From contig NZ_SWFM01000010.1 in the NCBI RefSeq assembly GCF_005144865.1, positions 1-59,367 of the forward strand: a DNA stretch of 59,367 bases, read 5' to 3'. Below, one piece after another: positions 1-9,599 of the stretch. This stretch comes from Guptibacillus hwajinpoensis (GTDB lineage Bacteria; Bacillota; Bacilli; Bacillales; Guptibacillaceae). Both the position numbers and the translations under genes were made by a program. Within the stretch, counting starts at the first letter, position 1; each line of letters starts with the position of its first letter. The notes beneath the pieces are model-generated. The model saw nothing but the letters and a program-made list of their open reading frames with translations, did not search any database and had not been told where the DNA came from.

Positions 1-122
1 GATGAGATTTCCCACAGCATTAAGCTGGTAAGATCCCTTAGAGATGATGAGGTAGATAGGTTCGGGGTGGAAGCGTGGCAACACGTGGAGCTGACGAATA
101 CTAATCGATCGAGGGCTTAACC
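1..122 (+). rRNA. 23S ribosomal RNA, 3' end (partial)
   Basis: The first about 122 bases match the conserved 3' terminus of Bacillus 23S rRNA, including the segment reading GAGCTGACGAATACTAATCG and the final GAGGGCTTAACC. The rest of the gene lies outside the window to the left. The 5S gene follows after a spacer of about 58 bases with no tRNA. The exact 3' end is inferred from family alignment. Confidence 0.95.
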
Positions 123-180
123 TAAAACATTATTGGAATCGTTGGAAGTGTTATCTAGTTTTCAGGGAATACCCTGTTAG

Positions 181-297
<117 letters not shown>

Positions 298-305
298 AAT
301 TAAGG

Positions 306-338
306 AAGTCAGAGATCAATGATCTCTGACTTTTTTGT
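306..338 (+). terminator. rRNA operon terminator
   Basis: A perfect 10-bp hairpin (GTCAGAGATC, loop AAT, GATCTCTGAC), extended by A-T pairs and followed by a run of T, lies directly downstream of 5S. This is a typical intrinsic terminator of an rrn operon. Confidence 0.93.
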
Positions 339-497
339 ATGGTTTAAAGTTCTTTTGCTTCAAGAATAAAAAAGAGAAACATCTTCGAAAGCTACGTAGG
401 GGTGGGAGAAGCAAGATATTCGAGGAAGCAAGTGATTATTCGGGAGATCCATGAGGATCTGGCATTGCGCAGCTGACGAAGAAGTTCCCCGCTTATC
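339..497. other. Spacer between the two terminator copies, no gene
   Basis: No plausible coding sequence is seen. A small 6-bp hairpin (AGATCC ATGA GGATCT) is at 445-460, followed by AGCTGACGAA at 471-480, which also occurs near the 23S end (GAGCTGACGAA). The purine-rich composition differs from the AT-rich DNA further right. It may be a diverged rRNA-operon spacer repeat, but that is inference. Confidence 0.5.
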
Positions 498-552
498 GCG
501 CCGATGGTAGTTGGGGGATCTCCCCCTGCAAGAGTAGGACGTCGCAGGGCAA
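498..552 (+). pseudogene. Truncated 5S rRNA copy (3' part only)
   Basis: Bases 498-542 are identical over 45 nt to 245-289 of the intact 5S gene, and the next bases (CGCAGGGCAATT) are a diverged form of its end. The 5' half of 5S, including the strand that would close helix I, is not present, so this cannot fold as 5S rRNA. Together with the terminator that follows, it looks like a duplicated rrn operon tail. A small RNA or terminator-linked role cannot be excluded. Confidence 0.8.
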
Positions 553-559
553 TTATGAG

Positions 560-593
560 AAGTCAGAGATCAAATGGTCTCTGACTTTTTTGT
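560..593 (+). terminator. Second copy of the rrn-type terminator
   Basis: The hairpin GTCAGAGATC / GGTCTCTGAC, with one G-U pair and loop AAAT, is followed by TTTTTT. It is a near copy of the terminator at 306-338 and follows the truncated 5S copy with similar spacing. It should terminate any readthrough from the rRNA operon before ctsR. Confidence 0.88.
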
Positions 594-597
594 GTTT

Positions 598-1004
598 TTT
601 ACTATAAATAGCATAAATGCTACTTATATAAAACACATATATACCTCTATCATCTCTATTAATTGGAGAACATTCAGTTCAAGTAGAAACATCCTTATAT
701 ATTGAAACAAACTTTAGTTAATAGGTTAATCTATACTACATTATCCAAAAACAACTGATCATAAAATAAAAAACGAAATAGGAGTTAATCAAGTAGATCA
801 AAAGGGTATTATAACGAGATAGAATGGTAATAGGATAGGTCGTTCTAGTAGAATAAGACAACATATTAAAGAACATCCTCTCCTCAGATTTATTGGTTAA
901 CAATAGATATGTCATAAAAATACAGAAAAAAGAGAAGCAATAAGAGTTTTTATTTTATTTAAATTGGTAATGCTTGAATAGGACAGATGCAGAAGCCTTG
1001 TCTC
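598..1004. other. AT-rich spacer upstream of ctsR, no intact gene
   Basis: About 400 bases of AT-rich sequence with stop codons in all frames. One short open stretch (823-897) faintly resembles part of a GIY-YIG-type domain but is far too short and interrupted to call a gene. Nothing else is recognisable before the ctsR promoter. Confidence 0.6.
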
Positions 1005-1033
1005 TTTGCAATCCTAAATAAACGCGTTATAAT
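1005..1033 (+). promoter_or_regulatory. Sigma-A promoter of the ctsR operon
   Basis: The -35 box TTTGCA (1005-1010), a 17-bp spacer and a perfect -10 box TATAAT (1028-1033) are visible. Transcription would start near 1040, so the CtsR operator at 1042-1058 covers the start site. This is the usual repression geometry. Confidence 0.85.
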
Positions 1034-1041
1034 ATACTCAA

Positions 1042-1058
1042 CGTCAAATATAGTCAAA
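1042..1058 (+). promoter_or_regulatory. CtsR operator (heptad direct repeat)
   Basis: The tandem repeat CGTCAAA-TAT-AGTCAAA matches the known CtsR box RGTCAAA-NAN-RGTCAAA except for the first base. It lies just downstream of the -10 box and upstream of the ctsR start, which implies autoregulation of the whole ctsR-mcsA-mcsB-clpC unit and release by heat or protein stress. Confidence 0.93.
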
Positions 1059-1089
1059 GTCAGTATGGAGACGGAGAGGAGGGAAATAA

Positions 1090-1551
1090 GTGAGGAATGT
1101 TTCCGATATTATCGAAGCTTATTTAAAGAAAATATTAATGGTGGATGGCAGGGATGCTGTTGAAATTAAACGAAGTGAAATTGCGGATAAATTTCAATGT
1201 GTTCCTTCTCAGATTAATTATGTAATCAATACTCGCTTTACGATTGAAAAAGGCTACATTGTGGAAAGTAAGAGAGGTGGAGGGGGTTATATAAGGATAG
1301 TAAAGGTTAAACCTGAAACCCATGCTGATTTAGTTGATGAGATGTTACATCTCGTTAAAAATCAAGTTCCACAGGTAGTATCAGAAAATATTATTCTTCG
1401 TTTGCTAGAAGAAGAGGTAATTTCGGAACGAGAAGCGAAGTTAATGTTAAGCGTACTTGATCGTACAGTGATTACAATAGAACTACCGTTACGAGATCAT
1501 TTGCGAGCTAATATGTTGCGTGCAATGCTTATAGCATTAAAATATAAATAA
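1090..1551 (+). CDS. ctsR: Transcriptional repressor of class III stress genes
   Basis: A 153-residue CtsR, full length for the family. The N-terminal winged helix-turn-helix covers residues 5-70, with the glycine-rich wing R62-GGGG-Y that reads the heptad DNA repeats. Arg62 corresponds to the arginine targeted by McsB in other bacilli (family knowledge). The C-terminal part (75-150) is the dimerisation domain. The GTG start is supported by the GGAGAGGAGGG site just upstream and by alignment. CtsR represses its own operon and normally other clp genes. It is first in the operon, and mcsA follows after 36 bases. Confidence 0.97.
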   Translation: MRNVSDIIEAYLKKILMVDGRDAVEIKRSEIADKFQCVPSQINYVINTRFTIEKGYIVESKRGGGGYIRIVKVKPETHADLVDEMLHLVKNQVPQVVSENIILRLLEEEVISEREAKLMLSVLDRTVITIELPLRDHLRANMLRAMLIALKYK

Positions 1552-1587
1552 TAACTACCTTTAAGGATAGAAGAGGAGGGTTGCCGG

Positions 1588-2124
1588 ATGACATGCCAGG
1601 AATGTGGTGAGCGCCCAGCTACGCTTCATTTCACCAAAATAATAAACGGTGAAAAAACAGAATTTCACATTTGTGAAAAATGCGCTAAAGAAAAAGGTGA
1701 GGCTGAGCCAGGCACTAACCATTTTTCTATCCATAACTTATTATCGGGATTACTTAATTTTGAAACACCTATTGGGGAGAGTCCGACGCAGTCTTTTTAC
1801 AAACAAGAGCAGACCAATTGTCCTAAATGTGGTTTAACTTACCAGCAGTTCACTAAGATTGGTCGGTTTGGTTGCTCAGTGTGTTATAAGACGTTCGCAG
1901 ACAAACTTGATCCGATACTTAAAAAAGTACATGGCGGCAATACGGCTCACGCTGGAAAGGTACCTGTACGAGCTGGGGCTGCTATTGAAATTGAGCGTAA
2001 AGTACAGAACCTTCGAAGTAAGATGAAAGAATATATCGAACATGAAGAGTTCGAAAAAGCTGCTGAAACAAGAGATATCATTCGTTCCCTTGAACACCGA
2101 TCGTCATGGGAAGGAGGAGAATAA
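1588..2124 (+). CDS. mcsA: McsA, activator of the protein arginine kinase
   Basis: A 178-residue zinc-binding protein. Four CxxC pairs form two treble-clef-like metal sites (C3/C6 with C29/C32, and C78/C81 with C96/C99). The C-terminal end (about 138-173) is a UVR-type helical hairpin. McsA binds and activates McsB and acts with CtsR and ClpC in stress signalling. A good AGAGGAGGG site precedes the ATG. Its TAA stop overlaps the mcsB ATG by one base, so translation is probably coupled. It is slightly shorter than the B. subtilis form in the linker. Confidence 0.96.
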   Translation: MTCQECGERPATLHFTKIINGEKTEFHICEKCAKEKGEAEPGTNHFSIHNLLSGLLNFETPIGESPTQSFYKQEQTNCPKCGLTYQQFTKIGRFGCSVCYKTFADKLDPILKKVHGGNTAHAGKVPVRAGAAIEIERKVQNLRSKMKEYIEHEEFEKAAETRDIIRSLEHRSSWEGGE

Positions 2125-3221
2125 TGTCACTTGAGCGATTTATTAGTGAAGCTGTAAGCCCGTGGATGAAGGATGAAGGTCCTGATTCTGACATTGTAAT
2201 GAGTAGTAGGGTTAGATTTGCTCGAAACTTAAAAAATTATGTTTTTCCGATACTTTCCGATCGGGAACAGAATTTAGAGGTTATTAAAGAAGTTCGAAGT
2301 GAATTTAATGACGTGCCAGATGAACATATTGGTGAACTGGAACTACTTGAAATGGAAAGCTTAAAACCTATTGAAAAAAGAGTACTTGTGGAGAAGCATC
2401 TTATCAGTCGTAATCTGATAGAGCAATCAAAAAACGGCGCTGTTCTCCTCAGTGAGAATGAAACGGTTAGCATCATGGTTAATGAGGAAGATCATTTTCG
2501 CATTCAATGTCTAGTAGCTGGATTCGAACTCAAGAAAGCATTTACTTTAGCAAACTCTCTTGACGACTGGATTGAGAGTAAGGTTGATTACGCTTTTGAT
2601 GAAAGAAAAGGCTACTTAACAAGTTGCCCAACTAATGTTGGAACTGGTATGAGAGCTTCTGTTATGTTGCACTTGCCAGCATTAGTTCTAACGCAACAGC
2701 TAAATCACATTATTCCTGCTATAAATCAGCTTGGCCTCGTTGTAAGAGGAAGCTATGGAGAAGGAAGTGAGGCGCTGGGTAATATTTTTCAAATTTCAAA
2801 TCAAATTACACTTGGAAAAACAGAGACTGATATTATCGAAGATCTCCAAGGAGTCGTAATGCAAGTCATCGAGAAAGAAAGAGCCGCGAGACGTGCATTA
2901 CTAGATAACTCTAGAATCGAGCTTGAGGATCGTATTTATCGTTCACTTGGTATCCTTGAGAACAGCAGAATTATACAATCGAAAGAAGCAGCTAAGTGTC
3001 TTTCAGATGTTCGATTAGGGATAGATATAGGACTTGTAAATGGGTTATCCAAATCGATTCTGACTGAGTTGCTCATTTTAACTCAGCCAGGCTTTCTACA
3101 GCAGTTTGCTGGCGCAAGCTTAACCCCGACAGAACGGGATATTAAACGAGCTACTTTAATAAGAGAACGACTTGAACTAGAATATCAACTATCGAAGAAA
3201 TCGGAGGGTGATGAACAATGA
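2124..3221 (+). CDS. mcsB: Protein arginine kinase McsB
   Basis: A 365-residue phosphagen-kinase-like protein that phosphorylates arginines on CtsR and on aggregated or misfolded proteins, marking them for ClpCP. It shows SSRVRFARN (27-35) of the nucleotide pocket and the conserved active-site cysteine in [10 protein letters not shown] (C168). I start it at the ATG at 2124, seven bases after AAGGAGG and sharing one base with the mcsA stop. An upstream in-frame ATG at 2106 would lie inside mcsA and lacks a ribosome site. The stop overlaps the clpC start (ATGA). Confidence 0.97.
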   Translation: MSLERFISEAVSPWMKDEGPDSDIVMSSRVRFARNLKNYVFPILSDREQNLEVIKEVRSEFNDVPDEHIGELELLEMESLKPIEKRVLVEKHLISRNLIEQSKNGAVLLSENETVSIMVNEEDHFRIQCLVAGFELKKAFTLANSLDDWIESKVDYAFDERKGYLTSCPTNVGTGMRASVMLHLPALVLTQQLNHIIPAINQLGLVVRGSYGEGSEALGNIFQISNQITLGKTETDIIEDLQGVVMQVIEKERAARRALLDNSRIELEDRIYRSLGILENSRIIQSKEAAKCLSDVRLGIDIGLVNGLSKSILTELLILTQPGFLQQFAGASLTPTERDIKRATLIRERLELEYQLSKKSEGDEQ

Positions 3222-5659
3222 TGTTTGGACGATTTACAGAACGTGCCCAGAAAGTACTTGCCTTAGCACAAGAAGAAGCGATTCGCCTCGGTCATAACAA
3301 TGTAGGTACAGAACACATTCTTCTAGGTTTGATTCGCGAAGGTGAAGGAATCGCTGCAAAAGCGTTGACAGCACTAGGACTTGGTTCAGAAAAGATTCAG
3401 AAGGAAGTAGAGAAGTTAATTGGACGCGGTCAGGATTCCGTTCAATCCATTCACTATACCCCAAGGGCTAAGAAAGTAATTGAGCTATCAATGGACGAAG
3501 CTCGTAAATTAAGTCATTCCTACGTTGGTACAGAGCACATCCTTCTTGGACTTATCCGTGAAGGTGAAGGTGTAGCTGCACGTGTGCTTAACAATCTTGG
3601 AGTAAGCTTAAATAAAGCACGTCAACAAGTATTGCAATTGTTAGGAAGCAACGAAAGTTCTTCTTCAAGCCATCAAGCTGGAGGTGCGAGTGCAAATACT
3701 CCAACACTAGACAGTCTAGCAAGGGATTTAACTGTTATCGCCCGTGATAATGGTCTCGATCCTGTAATTGGTCGAAGTAAAGAGATTGAACGTGTTATCG
3801 AGGTGCTTAGTCGCCGTACGAAAAACAACCCGGTTCTTATTGGTGAACCTGGTGTCGGTAAAACAGCCATAGCAGAAGGTCTTGCTCAACAAATTATTAA
3901 TAACGAAGTACCAGAAACCCTTCGTGACAAGCGCGTTATGACACTGGATATGGGAACCGTTGTTGCGGGTACGAAATACCGCGGTGAATTTGAAGATCGA
4001 TTGAAGAAAGTGATGGACGAAATTCGTCAAGCAGGTAACATCATTCTATTCATTGATGAGCTTCACACACTAATTGGTGCTGGTGGTGCAGAAGGTGCAA
4101 TTGATGCATCGAATATTCTTAAACCGGCTCTAGCTCGTGGAGAGCTACAATGTATTGGAGCAACTACGCTTGATGAGTATCGTAAGTATATTGAAAAAGA
4201 CGCAGCACTTGAGCGTCGTTTCCAGCCGATTCAGGTTAACGAACCTACAAGTGATGAATCAGCTTTAATTTTGAAAGGTCTTCGTGATCGTTATGAAGCC
4301 CATCACCGTGTAACAATTACTGATGAAGCGATTGAAGCGGCAGTTAAGCTTTCAGATCGATATATTTCGGATCGCTTCTTACCTGATAAAGCTATTGATT
4401 TAATTGACGAAGCAGCTTCGAAAGTTCGTCTTCGTTCTTATACAGCACCACCAAATTTGAAAGAGCTTGATAAAAAGCTAGAAGAAGTACGTAAAGAAAA
4501 AGATGCTTCTGTTCAAAGTCAGGAATTTGAAAAAGCAGCTTCACTACGTGATTCGGAGCAACGCCTACGTGAACAACTTGAACAAACGAAGAAGGAATGG
4601 AAAGAAAAGCAAGGGAAAGAGAATCAAGAAGTTACTCCAGAAGACATTGCGATTGTCGTTGCAAACTGGACCGGAATCCCTGTTTCTAAGCTAGAAGAAC
4701 AGGAAACTGATCGCCTTCTGAGAATGGAGGAAATTCTTCATAATCGATTGATTGGTCAAGAAGAAGCTGTTAAGTCGATCTCAAAAGCGGTTCGCCGAGC
4801 ACGTGCTGGATTAAAAGATCCAAAGCGTCCAATCGGATCGTTTATCTTCCTAGGGCCAACTGGTGTCGGTAAAACGGAACTAGCTCGTGCAGTTGCAGAA
4901 ACGTTATTCGGTGAAGAAGATTCTGTTATCCGAATTGATATGTCTGAGTATATGGAGAAGCACTCCACATCACGTCTAGTAGGTTCCCCTCCAGGATATG
5001 TTGGATATGAAGAGGGCGGACAATTAACTGAAAAAGTACGTCGCAAACCATATTCTGTTATCCTTCTAGATGAGATTGAAAAAGCACATCCAGATGTGTT
5101 TAACATCTTGCTACAAGTTCTTGAAGATGGCCGTTTAACAGATTCCAAAGGTCGAGTAGTTGACTTCCGTAACACTGTTGTCATTATGACTTCGAACGTT
5201 GGAGCAAGCACGCTAAAACGTAATAAATACGTTGGCTTTACAACAGGTTCTGAAGGTCAGGAATATAGTGATATGAAAGGCAAAGTTATGGATGACTTAA
5301 AGAAGACCTTCCGTCCAGAATTCTTGAACCGAATTGATGAGACGATTGTGTTCCACTCTCTTGAGAAGAAGCATTTGAAAGAAATCATTGTCTTAATGGT
5401 CAATAGTCTTAAAGCGCGTCTTTCTGATCATGGTATTGATTTTGAACTAACTGATTCTGCACTTGAGAAAATTTCTGAGGAAGGTTACGATCCAGATTAC
5501 GGAGCACGTCCACTTAGAAGATCGCTTCAGCGAAATATTGAAGATCGTCTTTCTGAAGAGTTATTAAAAGGCAACATTGAAAAAGGTCAGAGAGTCAAAA
5601 TCGATTATCAAAATGAAAACTTTTTAGTAGAAACACTTTCTGAAGCAACCTCATCCTAG
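3218..5659 (+). CDS. clpC: ATP-dependent chaperone ClpC (Hsp100/Clp)
   Basis: An 813-residue AAA+ unfoldase that feeds substrates to ClpP. The N-terminal double repeat (1-145) binds adaptors and phospho-arginine. The first AAA domain has Walker A GEPGVGKT at 209-216, the middle domain contains a UVR coiled segment near 430-465, and the second AAA domain has GPTGVGKT near 546-553. The protein is nearly identical in layout to B. subtilis ClpC. Two adjacent ATGs (3218, 3221) are possible. The first overlaps the mcsB stop as ATGA, and an AGGG-type site lies upstream. A strong terminator follows. Confidence 0.98.
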   Translation: MMFGRFTERAQKVLALAQEEAIRLGHNNVGTEHILLGLIREGEGIAAKALTALGLGSEKIQKEVEKLIGRGQDSVQSIHYTPRAKKVIELSMDEARKLSHSYVGTEHILLGLIREGEGVAARVLNNLGVSLNKARQQVLQLLGSNESSSSSHQAGGASANTPTLDSLARDLTVIARDNGLDPVIGRSKEIERVIEVLSRRTKNNPVLIGEPGVGKTAIAEGLAQQIINNEVPETLRDKRVMTLDMGTVVAGTKYRGEFEDRLKKVMDEIRQAGNIILFIDELHTLIGAGGAEGAIDASNILKPALARGELQCIGATTLDEYRKYIEKDAALERRFQPIQVNEPTSDESALILKGLRDRYEAHHRVTITDEAIEAAVKLSDRYISDRFLPDKAIDLIDEAASKVRLRSYTAPPNLKELDKKLEEVRKEKDASVQSQEFEKAASLRDSEQRLREQLEQTKKEWKEKQGKENQEVTPEDIAIVVANWTGIPVSKLEEQETDRLLRMEEILHNRLIGQEEAVKSISKAVRRARAGLKDPKRPIGSFIFLGPTGVGKTELARAVAETLFGEEDSVIRIDMSEYMEKHSTSRLVGSPPGYVGYEEGGQLTEKVRRKPYSVILLDEIEKAHPDVFNILLQVLEDGRLTDSKGRVVDFRNTVVIMTSNVGASTLKRNKYVGFTTGSEGQEYSDMKGKVMDDLKKTFRPEFLNRIDETIVFHSLEKKHLKEIIVLMVNSLKARLSDHGIDFELTDSALEKISEEGYDPDYGARPLRRSLQRNIEDRLSEELLKGNIEKGQRVKIDYQNENFLVETLSEATSS

Positions 5660-5667
5660 AAGAAACA

Positions 5668-5697
5668 AACCGGAAGGCAATTGTCTTCCGGTTTTCT
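5668..5697 (+). terminator. Intrinsic terminator after clpC
   Basis: The hairpin AACCGGAAG..CTTCCGGTT has an AATT loop, is about 11 bp long with one G-U pair, and is followed by TTTTCT. It begins nine bases after the clpC stop. It separates the CtsR operon from radA-disA, which share one operon in B. subtilis, although some readthrough is likely. Confidence 0.85.
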
Positions 5698-5793
5698 AAT
5701 TTTTGAAGAGTGGTTGCCCTCATTTAAGGGAATGGGTATAAAAGTACTACTACATTCCGATAACGTTTGAAAAATCCCACTCATTATAGCCAC

Positions 5794-5820
5794 TTGCTTA
5801 AGTTCATTAGAACTTATAAT
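5794..5820 (+). promoter_or_regulatory. Possible radA promoter
   Basis: TTGCTT (5794-5799) and TATAAT (5815-5820) are present, but the spacer is only 15 bp, which is short for sigma-A. A promoter is expected here because of the terminator just upstream. Confidence is limited by the spacing. Confidence 0.4.
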
Positions 5821-5877
5821 TTGTGATAAACTTAATTTAAACATCATGTGCGGCAAAACCGAAAGTGAGGAAGACAG

Positions 5878-7254
5878 ATGGCAAAGAAAAAGACGAAATT
5901 TATGTGTCAGGATTGTGGCTATGAATCTCCAAAATGGATGGGGAAATGTCCAGGATGCCATCAATGGAATACGATGGTTGAGGAATTTCTACCATCTGAT
6001 AATGATCGTAGAAGATTTGTCACATCAGACGAAGGAACGATGAGCAAAGCGACGTCAATTCGAAGCATACAAAAAGAAATGGAGCCGAGAATATTCACAC
6101 AAATTACGGAGCTCGATCGTGTGCTCGGTGGAGGAGTTGTTCCAGGTTCACTTGTGCTTGTTGGAGGGGACCCGGGTATTGGTAAATCAACGCTTTTGCT
6201 TCAAACATCATCAAAACTTGCTGATCAGGATCATCCAGTTTTATATATATCTGGTGAGGAGTCAGTTAAGCAAACGAAGATACGTGCAGACCGTTTAGGA
6301 GTCGATGCAGAAAAATTATTTGTATTAGCGGAGACGGATCTTGAGTATATTAGTAAAGCGATTGAAGAAATAAACCCCCAACTTGTCATTATTGACTCGA
6401 TCCAGACGATTTTTAGATCAGAAGTCACTTCAGCTCCTGGGAGTGTTTCTCAAGTACGAGAATGTACATCGCAACTTATGAGAATTGCTAAGACCAGAGG
6501 CATTGCTATTTTCATTGTTGGTCACGTTACTAAAGAAGGCTCGATCGCAGGACCGCGACTTCTTGAACATATGGTTGATGCTGTTCTTTATTTTGAAGGA
6601 GAACGTCATCACACGTTTCGGATTCTCCGTGGAGTTAAGAATCGTTTCGGTTCAACAAATGAAATCGGTGTTTTTGAGATGAAGGAAGAAGGACTCGAAG
6701 AAGTGCTCAATCCTTCAGAAATCTTTCTGGAAGAACGCTCTTCAGGGGCAGCTGGCTCAACTGTTGTTGCTTCGATGGAAGGAACTCGAACAGTTCTTGT
6801 AGAAATTCAAGCGCTTATTTCTCCAACTAGTTTTGGAAACCCACGTAGAACGGCTACTGGGATTGATCATAATCGTGTATCACTATTAATGGCTGTTCTA
6901 GAGAAACGGGTAGGTCTTCTTCTGCAGAACCAGGATGCTTATTTAAATGTTGCAGGTGGGGTAAGGCTTGATGAACCGGCTATCGATCTTGCTATTGCAG
7001 TCTCAATTGCATCAAGTTTTAGGGATAAGCCAACACGGCCATCAGATATTGTAGTCGGAGAAATTGGTCTTACTGGAGAGATCAGACGTGTTTCTCGAAT
7101 TGAACAACGAGTGATTGAAGCGGCCAAGCTCGGATTTGAACGTGCAATCATTCCAAAGAAAAATATAGGTGGATGGACTTTCCCAGAAGGGATTCAAGTG
7201 ATTGGTGTCCAAACAGTAGATGAAGCATTAAACGAGGCGTTAGGAGGGCAGTAA
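5878..7254 (+). CDS. radA: DNA repair/recombination protein RadA (Sms)
   Basis: A 458-residue RadA, exactly the B. subtilis length. It has a C4 zinc finger (C10/C13, C24/C27), a RecA-like ATPase with Walker [10 protein letters not shown] (about 96-104), the RadA-specific KNRFG motif (about 254-258), and a C-terminal Lon-protease-like domain that acts as a DNA-binding scaffold. It promotes branch migration and D-loop extension during homologous recombination and natural transformation. The ATG follows GTGAGGAA. disA begins on the next base after the stop. Confidence 0.97.
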   Translation: MAKKKTKFMCQDCGYESPKWMGKCPGCHQWNTMVEEFLPSDNDRRRFVTSDEGTMSKATSIRSIQKEMEPRIFTQITELDRVLGGGVVPGSLVLVGGDPGIGKSTLLLQTSSKLADQDHPVLYISGEESVKQTKIRADRLGVDAEKLFVLAETDLEYISKAIEEINPQLVIIDSIQTIFRSEVTSAPGSVSQVRECTSQLMRIAKTRGIAIFIVGHVTKEGSIAGPRLLEHMVDAVLYFEGERHHTFRILRGVKNRFGSTNEIGVFEMKEEGLEEVLNPSEIFLEERSSGAAGSTVVASMEGTRTVLVEIQALISPTSFGNPRRTATGIDHNRVSLLMAVLEKRVGLLLQNQDAYLNVAGGVRLDEPAIDLAIAVSIASSFRDKPTRPSDIVVGEIGLTGEIRRVSRIEQRVIEAAKLGFERAIIPKKNIGGWTFPEGIQVIGVQTVDEALNEALGGQ

Positions 7255-8316
7255 ATGGAGATAGAAAAGCAGCAAGAAGTAATAAATGAAATCTTGAAAA
7301 TAGTAGCACCAGGTACACAGCTGAGGCACGGCATTGATAATATTCTCCGAGCTAAGACTGGAGGATTAATCGTGGTTGGATATGATGGGAAAGTCCAAGA
7401 CCTTGTCGATGGTGGATTTTCAATTGAATGCCGGTTCACACCAGCATACTTATATGAACTTGCCAAAATGGACGGAGCCATTATTTTAAATAAGGATGCT
7501 TCTCGAATTCTATATGCGAATACACAACTCATTCCCGAAACCTCAATCTCTTCTACGGAGACTGGAATTCGTCATCGAACAGCAGAACGGGTTGCCAAGC
7601 AAACAGGTAATCTAGTGATTTCAATTTCTCAAAGGCGTAACGTTATTACACTCTATCAAGGTAATATCCGATATTCTCTAAAAGAAATTGGTGTTATTCT
7701 TACAAAAGCAAATCAAGCAATGCAGACGCTTGAGAAATATAAGTCGGTACTGGATCAAGGAATAACAGATCTTGGAGCCCTAGAATTTGAGGAACTTGTT
7801 ACTCTTCAAGAGGTAGCACAGGTTATCCACCGTATTGAGATGGTTCTTCGGATCAAAAAAGAGATATTAAATTATATAAATGAACTGGGAACAGAAGGTC
7901 GACTAATCAGCATGCAAATGGAGGAACTTGTTTCCAATCTTGAAGCAGAAGCTAAGTGGTTAATTGGGGATTATGTGAAAGAAGTAGATGAGTCACCTGC
8001 AGACGTGATGAAGCGGCTGAAGAAACTAACGAGTGATGATCTTCTTGAGGACAATTCCATTATGAGAATACTCGGCTATACTGACCAGAATGTGAATGTA
8101 ACGCCAAGAGGCTATCGTATTCTACATAAGATTCCGCGTTTGCCTTCAAATATCATTGAGAATCTAGTGGATAGCTTTGAAACCCTGAATGCTATTTCAA
8201 AAGCCTCCATAGAGGAACTAGATCATGTAGATGGAATTGGCGCTATACGAGCGAAGAAAATCAAAGATGGATTGAAGCGAATTCAAGAACAGTTGTTTGT
8301 AGATCGCCATATCTAG
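7255..8316 (+). CDS. disA: DNA integrity scanning protein, diadenylate cyclase
   Basis: A 353-residue DisA that makes c-di-AMP from two ATP and scans DNA for lesions. The N-terminal DAC domain carries the D73-G74-A75 and R106-H-R-TAE catalytic/ATP motifs. A central helical spine follows (about 150-280), and the C terminus holds helix-hairpin-helix DNA-binding motifs (around 321-345, [12 protein letters not shown]). The ATG abuts the radA stop and uses a GGAGGG site inside the radA end, suggesting translational coupling. The octamer architecture is family knowledge. Confidence 0.97.
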   Translation: MEIEKQQEVINEILKIVAPGTQLRHGIDNILRAKTGGLIVVGYDGKVQDLVDGGFSIECRFTPAYLYELAKMDGAIILNKDASRILYANTQLIPETSISSTETGIRHRTAERVAKQTGNLVISISQRRNVITLYQGNIRYSLKEIGVILTKANQAMQTLEKYKSVLDQGITDLGALEFEELVTLQEVAQVIHRIEMVLRIKKEILNYINELGTEGRLISMQMEELVSNLEAEAKWLIGDYVKEVDESPADVMKRLKKLTSDDLLEDNSIMRILGYTDQNVNVTPRGYRILHKIPRLPSNIIENLVDSFETLNAISKASIEELDHVDGIGAIRAKKIKDGLKRIQEQLFVDRHI

Positions 8317-8476
8317 TGCGATCAAATAGACATTCAATTGGGGCTGTGCTAATCTATAATTAATTTAGAGTAATGAAAGTTAACATACAATCATACTATA
8401 AATTTCGCAAAATTCAAGGATTTACGTTTCAATTTTGAGAATTTGTTAATAATGTTAAAAGGAGGTGAAAACGTCA

Positions 8477-9574
8477 ATGATAAAGTGGATTGTGCAGTTG
8501 TTTTTTATCATTTTAGGCGGAGCGCTGGGCTTAGTATATTTACCAGACTTAATACAATTACTCAATATAGGGGATCTTCCTTCGGTATTTAGCAACTCTT
8601 ATGCAGGTGCTGTAATTGGAGCTGTACTCTTCTTTCTAGCAACTTTTTGGGTGACAGATTATATTGTTGACTTTATTCGACTGATTGAAGAAAAGGTTGT
8701 GAAAGCACCGGTTGGAGACGTGCTATTTGGGTCAATTGGACTGATTATTGGACTTATAGTTGCATTTTTAATAAACGTATCTCTGGCTGAAATTAACCTC
8801 CCGGTAGTTAGTAATGTTCTGCCAATCTTTATTTCTGTCCTTTGCGGTTACTTTGGCTTCCAGGTAGGTTTCAAAAAACGTGATGAACTGATTAATCTGT
8901 TCATCAATAACAAAGGCAAGGATAAGAAGAAAGATTCTGATGAAGACGAGATTGATTCTGGTTCTTCTAAGCTTAAAATTCTTGATACAAGTGTCATAAT
9001 TGATGGTAGAATTGCAGACATTTGCCAGACTGGTTTTCTAGAAGGAACTCTTGTCATTCCTCAGTTTGTACTTGAAGAATTACAGCATATTGCTGATTCA
9101 TCTGATGTGTTAAAGCGAAATCGTGGTCGACGTGGACTTGATATCCTGAACAAGATACAGAAAGAGCTTGAAGTCAACGTTGAAATTTATGAAGGTGACT
9201 TCGAAGAAATACAAGAAGTAGACAGCAAGCTTGTTAAACTCGCAAAACTTGTTAATGGTATGGTTGTTACAAATGATTTTAATTTGAACAAAGTCTGTGA
9301 ACTACAAAAAGTTCAAGTGTTAAACATTAACGATTTAGCAAATGCTGTGAAACCAGTTGTTCTTCCTGGTGAAGAGCTTAACGTTCAAGTCATTAAGGAT
9401 GGGAAAGAATATAACCAGGGCGTTGCTTATCTAGATGATGGTACAATGATTGTAGTAGAAGAAGGAAGAAACTATATTGGTAAAACAATAGATGTGCTTG
9501 TAACGAGTGTGTTGCAAACGTCAGCAGGGCGGATGATTTTTGCTAAGCCCAAACTTCTTGAAAAAGCACTTTAA
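8477..9574 (+). CDS. PIN/TRAM domain membrane protein (YacL family)
   Basis: A 365-residue protein with four hydrophobic segments in residues 1-135, a linker rich in K/D/E, a PIN nuclease-like domain beginning at LDTSVIIDGR (about 170), and a TRAM RNA-binding domain in the last 70 residues. It corresponds to B. subtilis YacL. The PIN acidic residues suggest an RNase activity, but the cellular role is not settled. I choose the ATG at 8477, about 11 bases after AAGGAGG. The GTG at 8465 lies inside the ribosome site. The 160-base gap before it shows no clear promoter. Confidence 0.93.
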   Translation: MIKWIVQLFFIILGGALGLVYLPDLIQLLNIGDLPSVFSNSYAGAVIGAVLFFLATFWVTDYIVDFIRLIEEKVVKAPVGDVLFGSIGLIIGLIVAFLINVSLAEINLPVVSNVLPIFISVLCGYFGFQVGFKKRDELINLFINNKGKDKKKDSDEDEIDSGSSKLKILDTSVIIDGRIADICQTGFLEGTLVIPQFVLEELQHIADSSDVLKRNRGRRGLDILNKIQKELEVNVEIYEGDFEEIQEVDSKLVKLAKLVNGMVVTNDFNLNKVCELQKVQVLNINDLANAVKPVVLPGEELNVQVIKDGKEYNQGVAYLDDGTMIVVEEGRNYIGKTIDVLVTSVLQTSAGRMIFAKPKLLEKAL

Positions 9575-9599
9575 GCGATAGGCGACGGGGGTTCTAGGT

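Noticed and set aside
123..180. Search for tRNA genes between 23S and 5S, and elsewhere in the window
   Set aside because: No cloverleaf-like sequence with a TTCGAAT/TTCAAATC T-arm was found in the gaps.
598..1004. CRISPR-like or direct repeats in the AT-rich spacer
   Set aside because: No regularly spaced repeats were seen, only A/T-rich similarity.
8361..8403. Forespore-sigma-like string CATACTA before the PIN/TRAM gene
   Set aside because: The matching -35 element is absent at the needed distance, so the -10-like string alone is not evidence.
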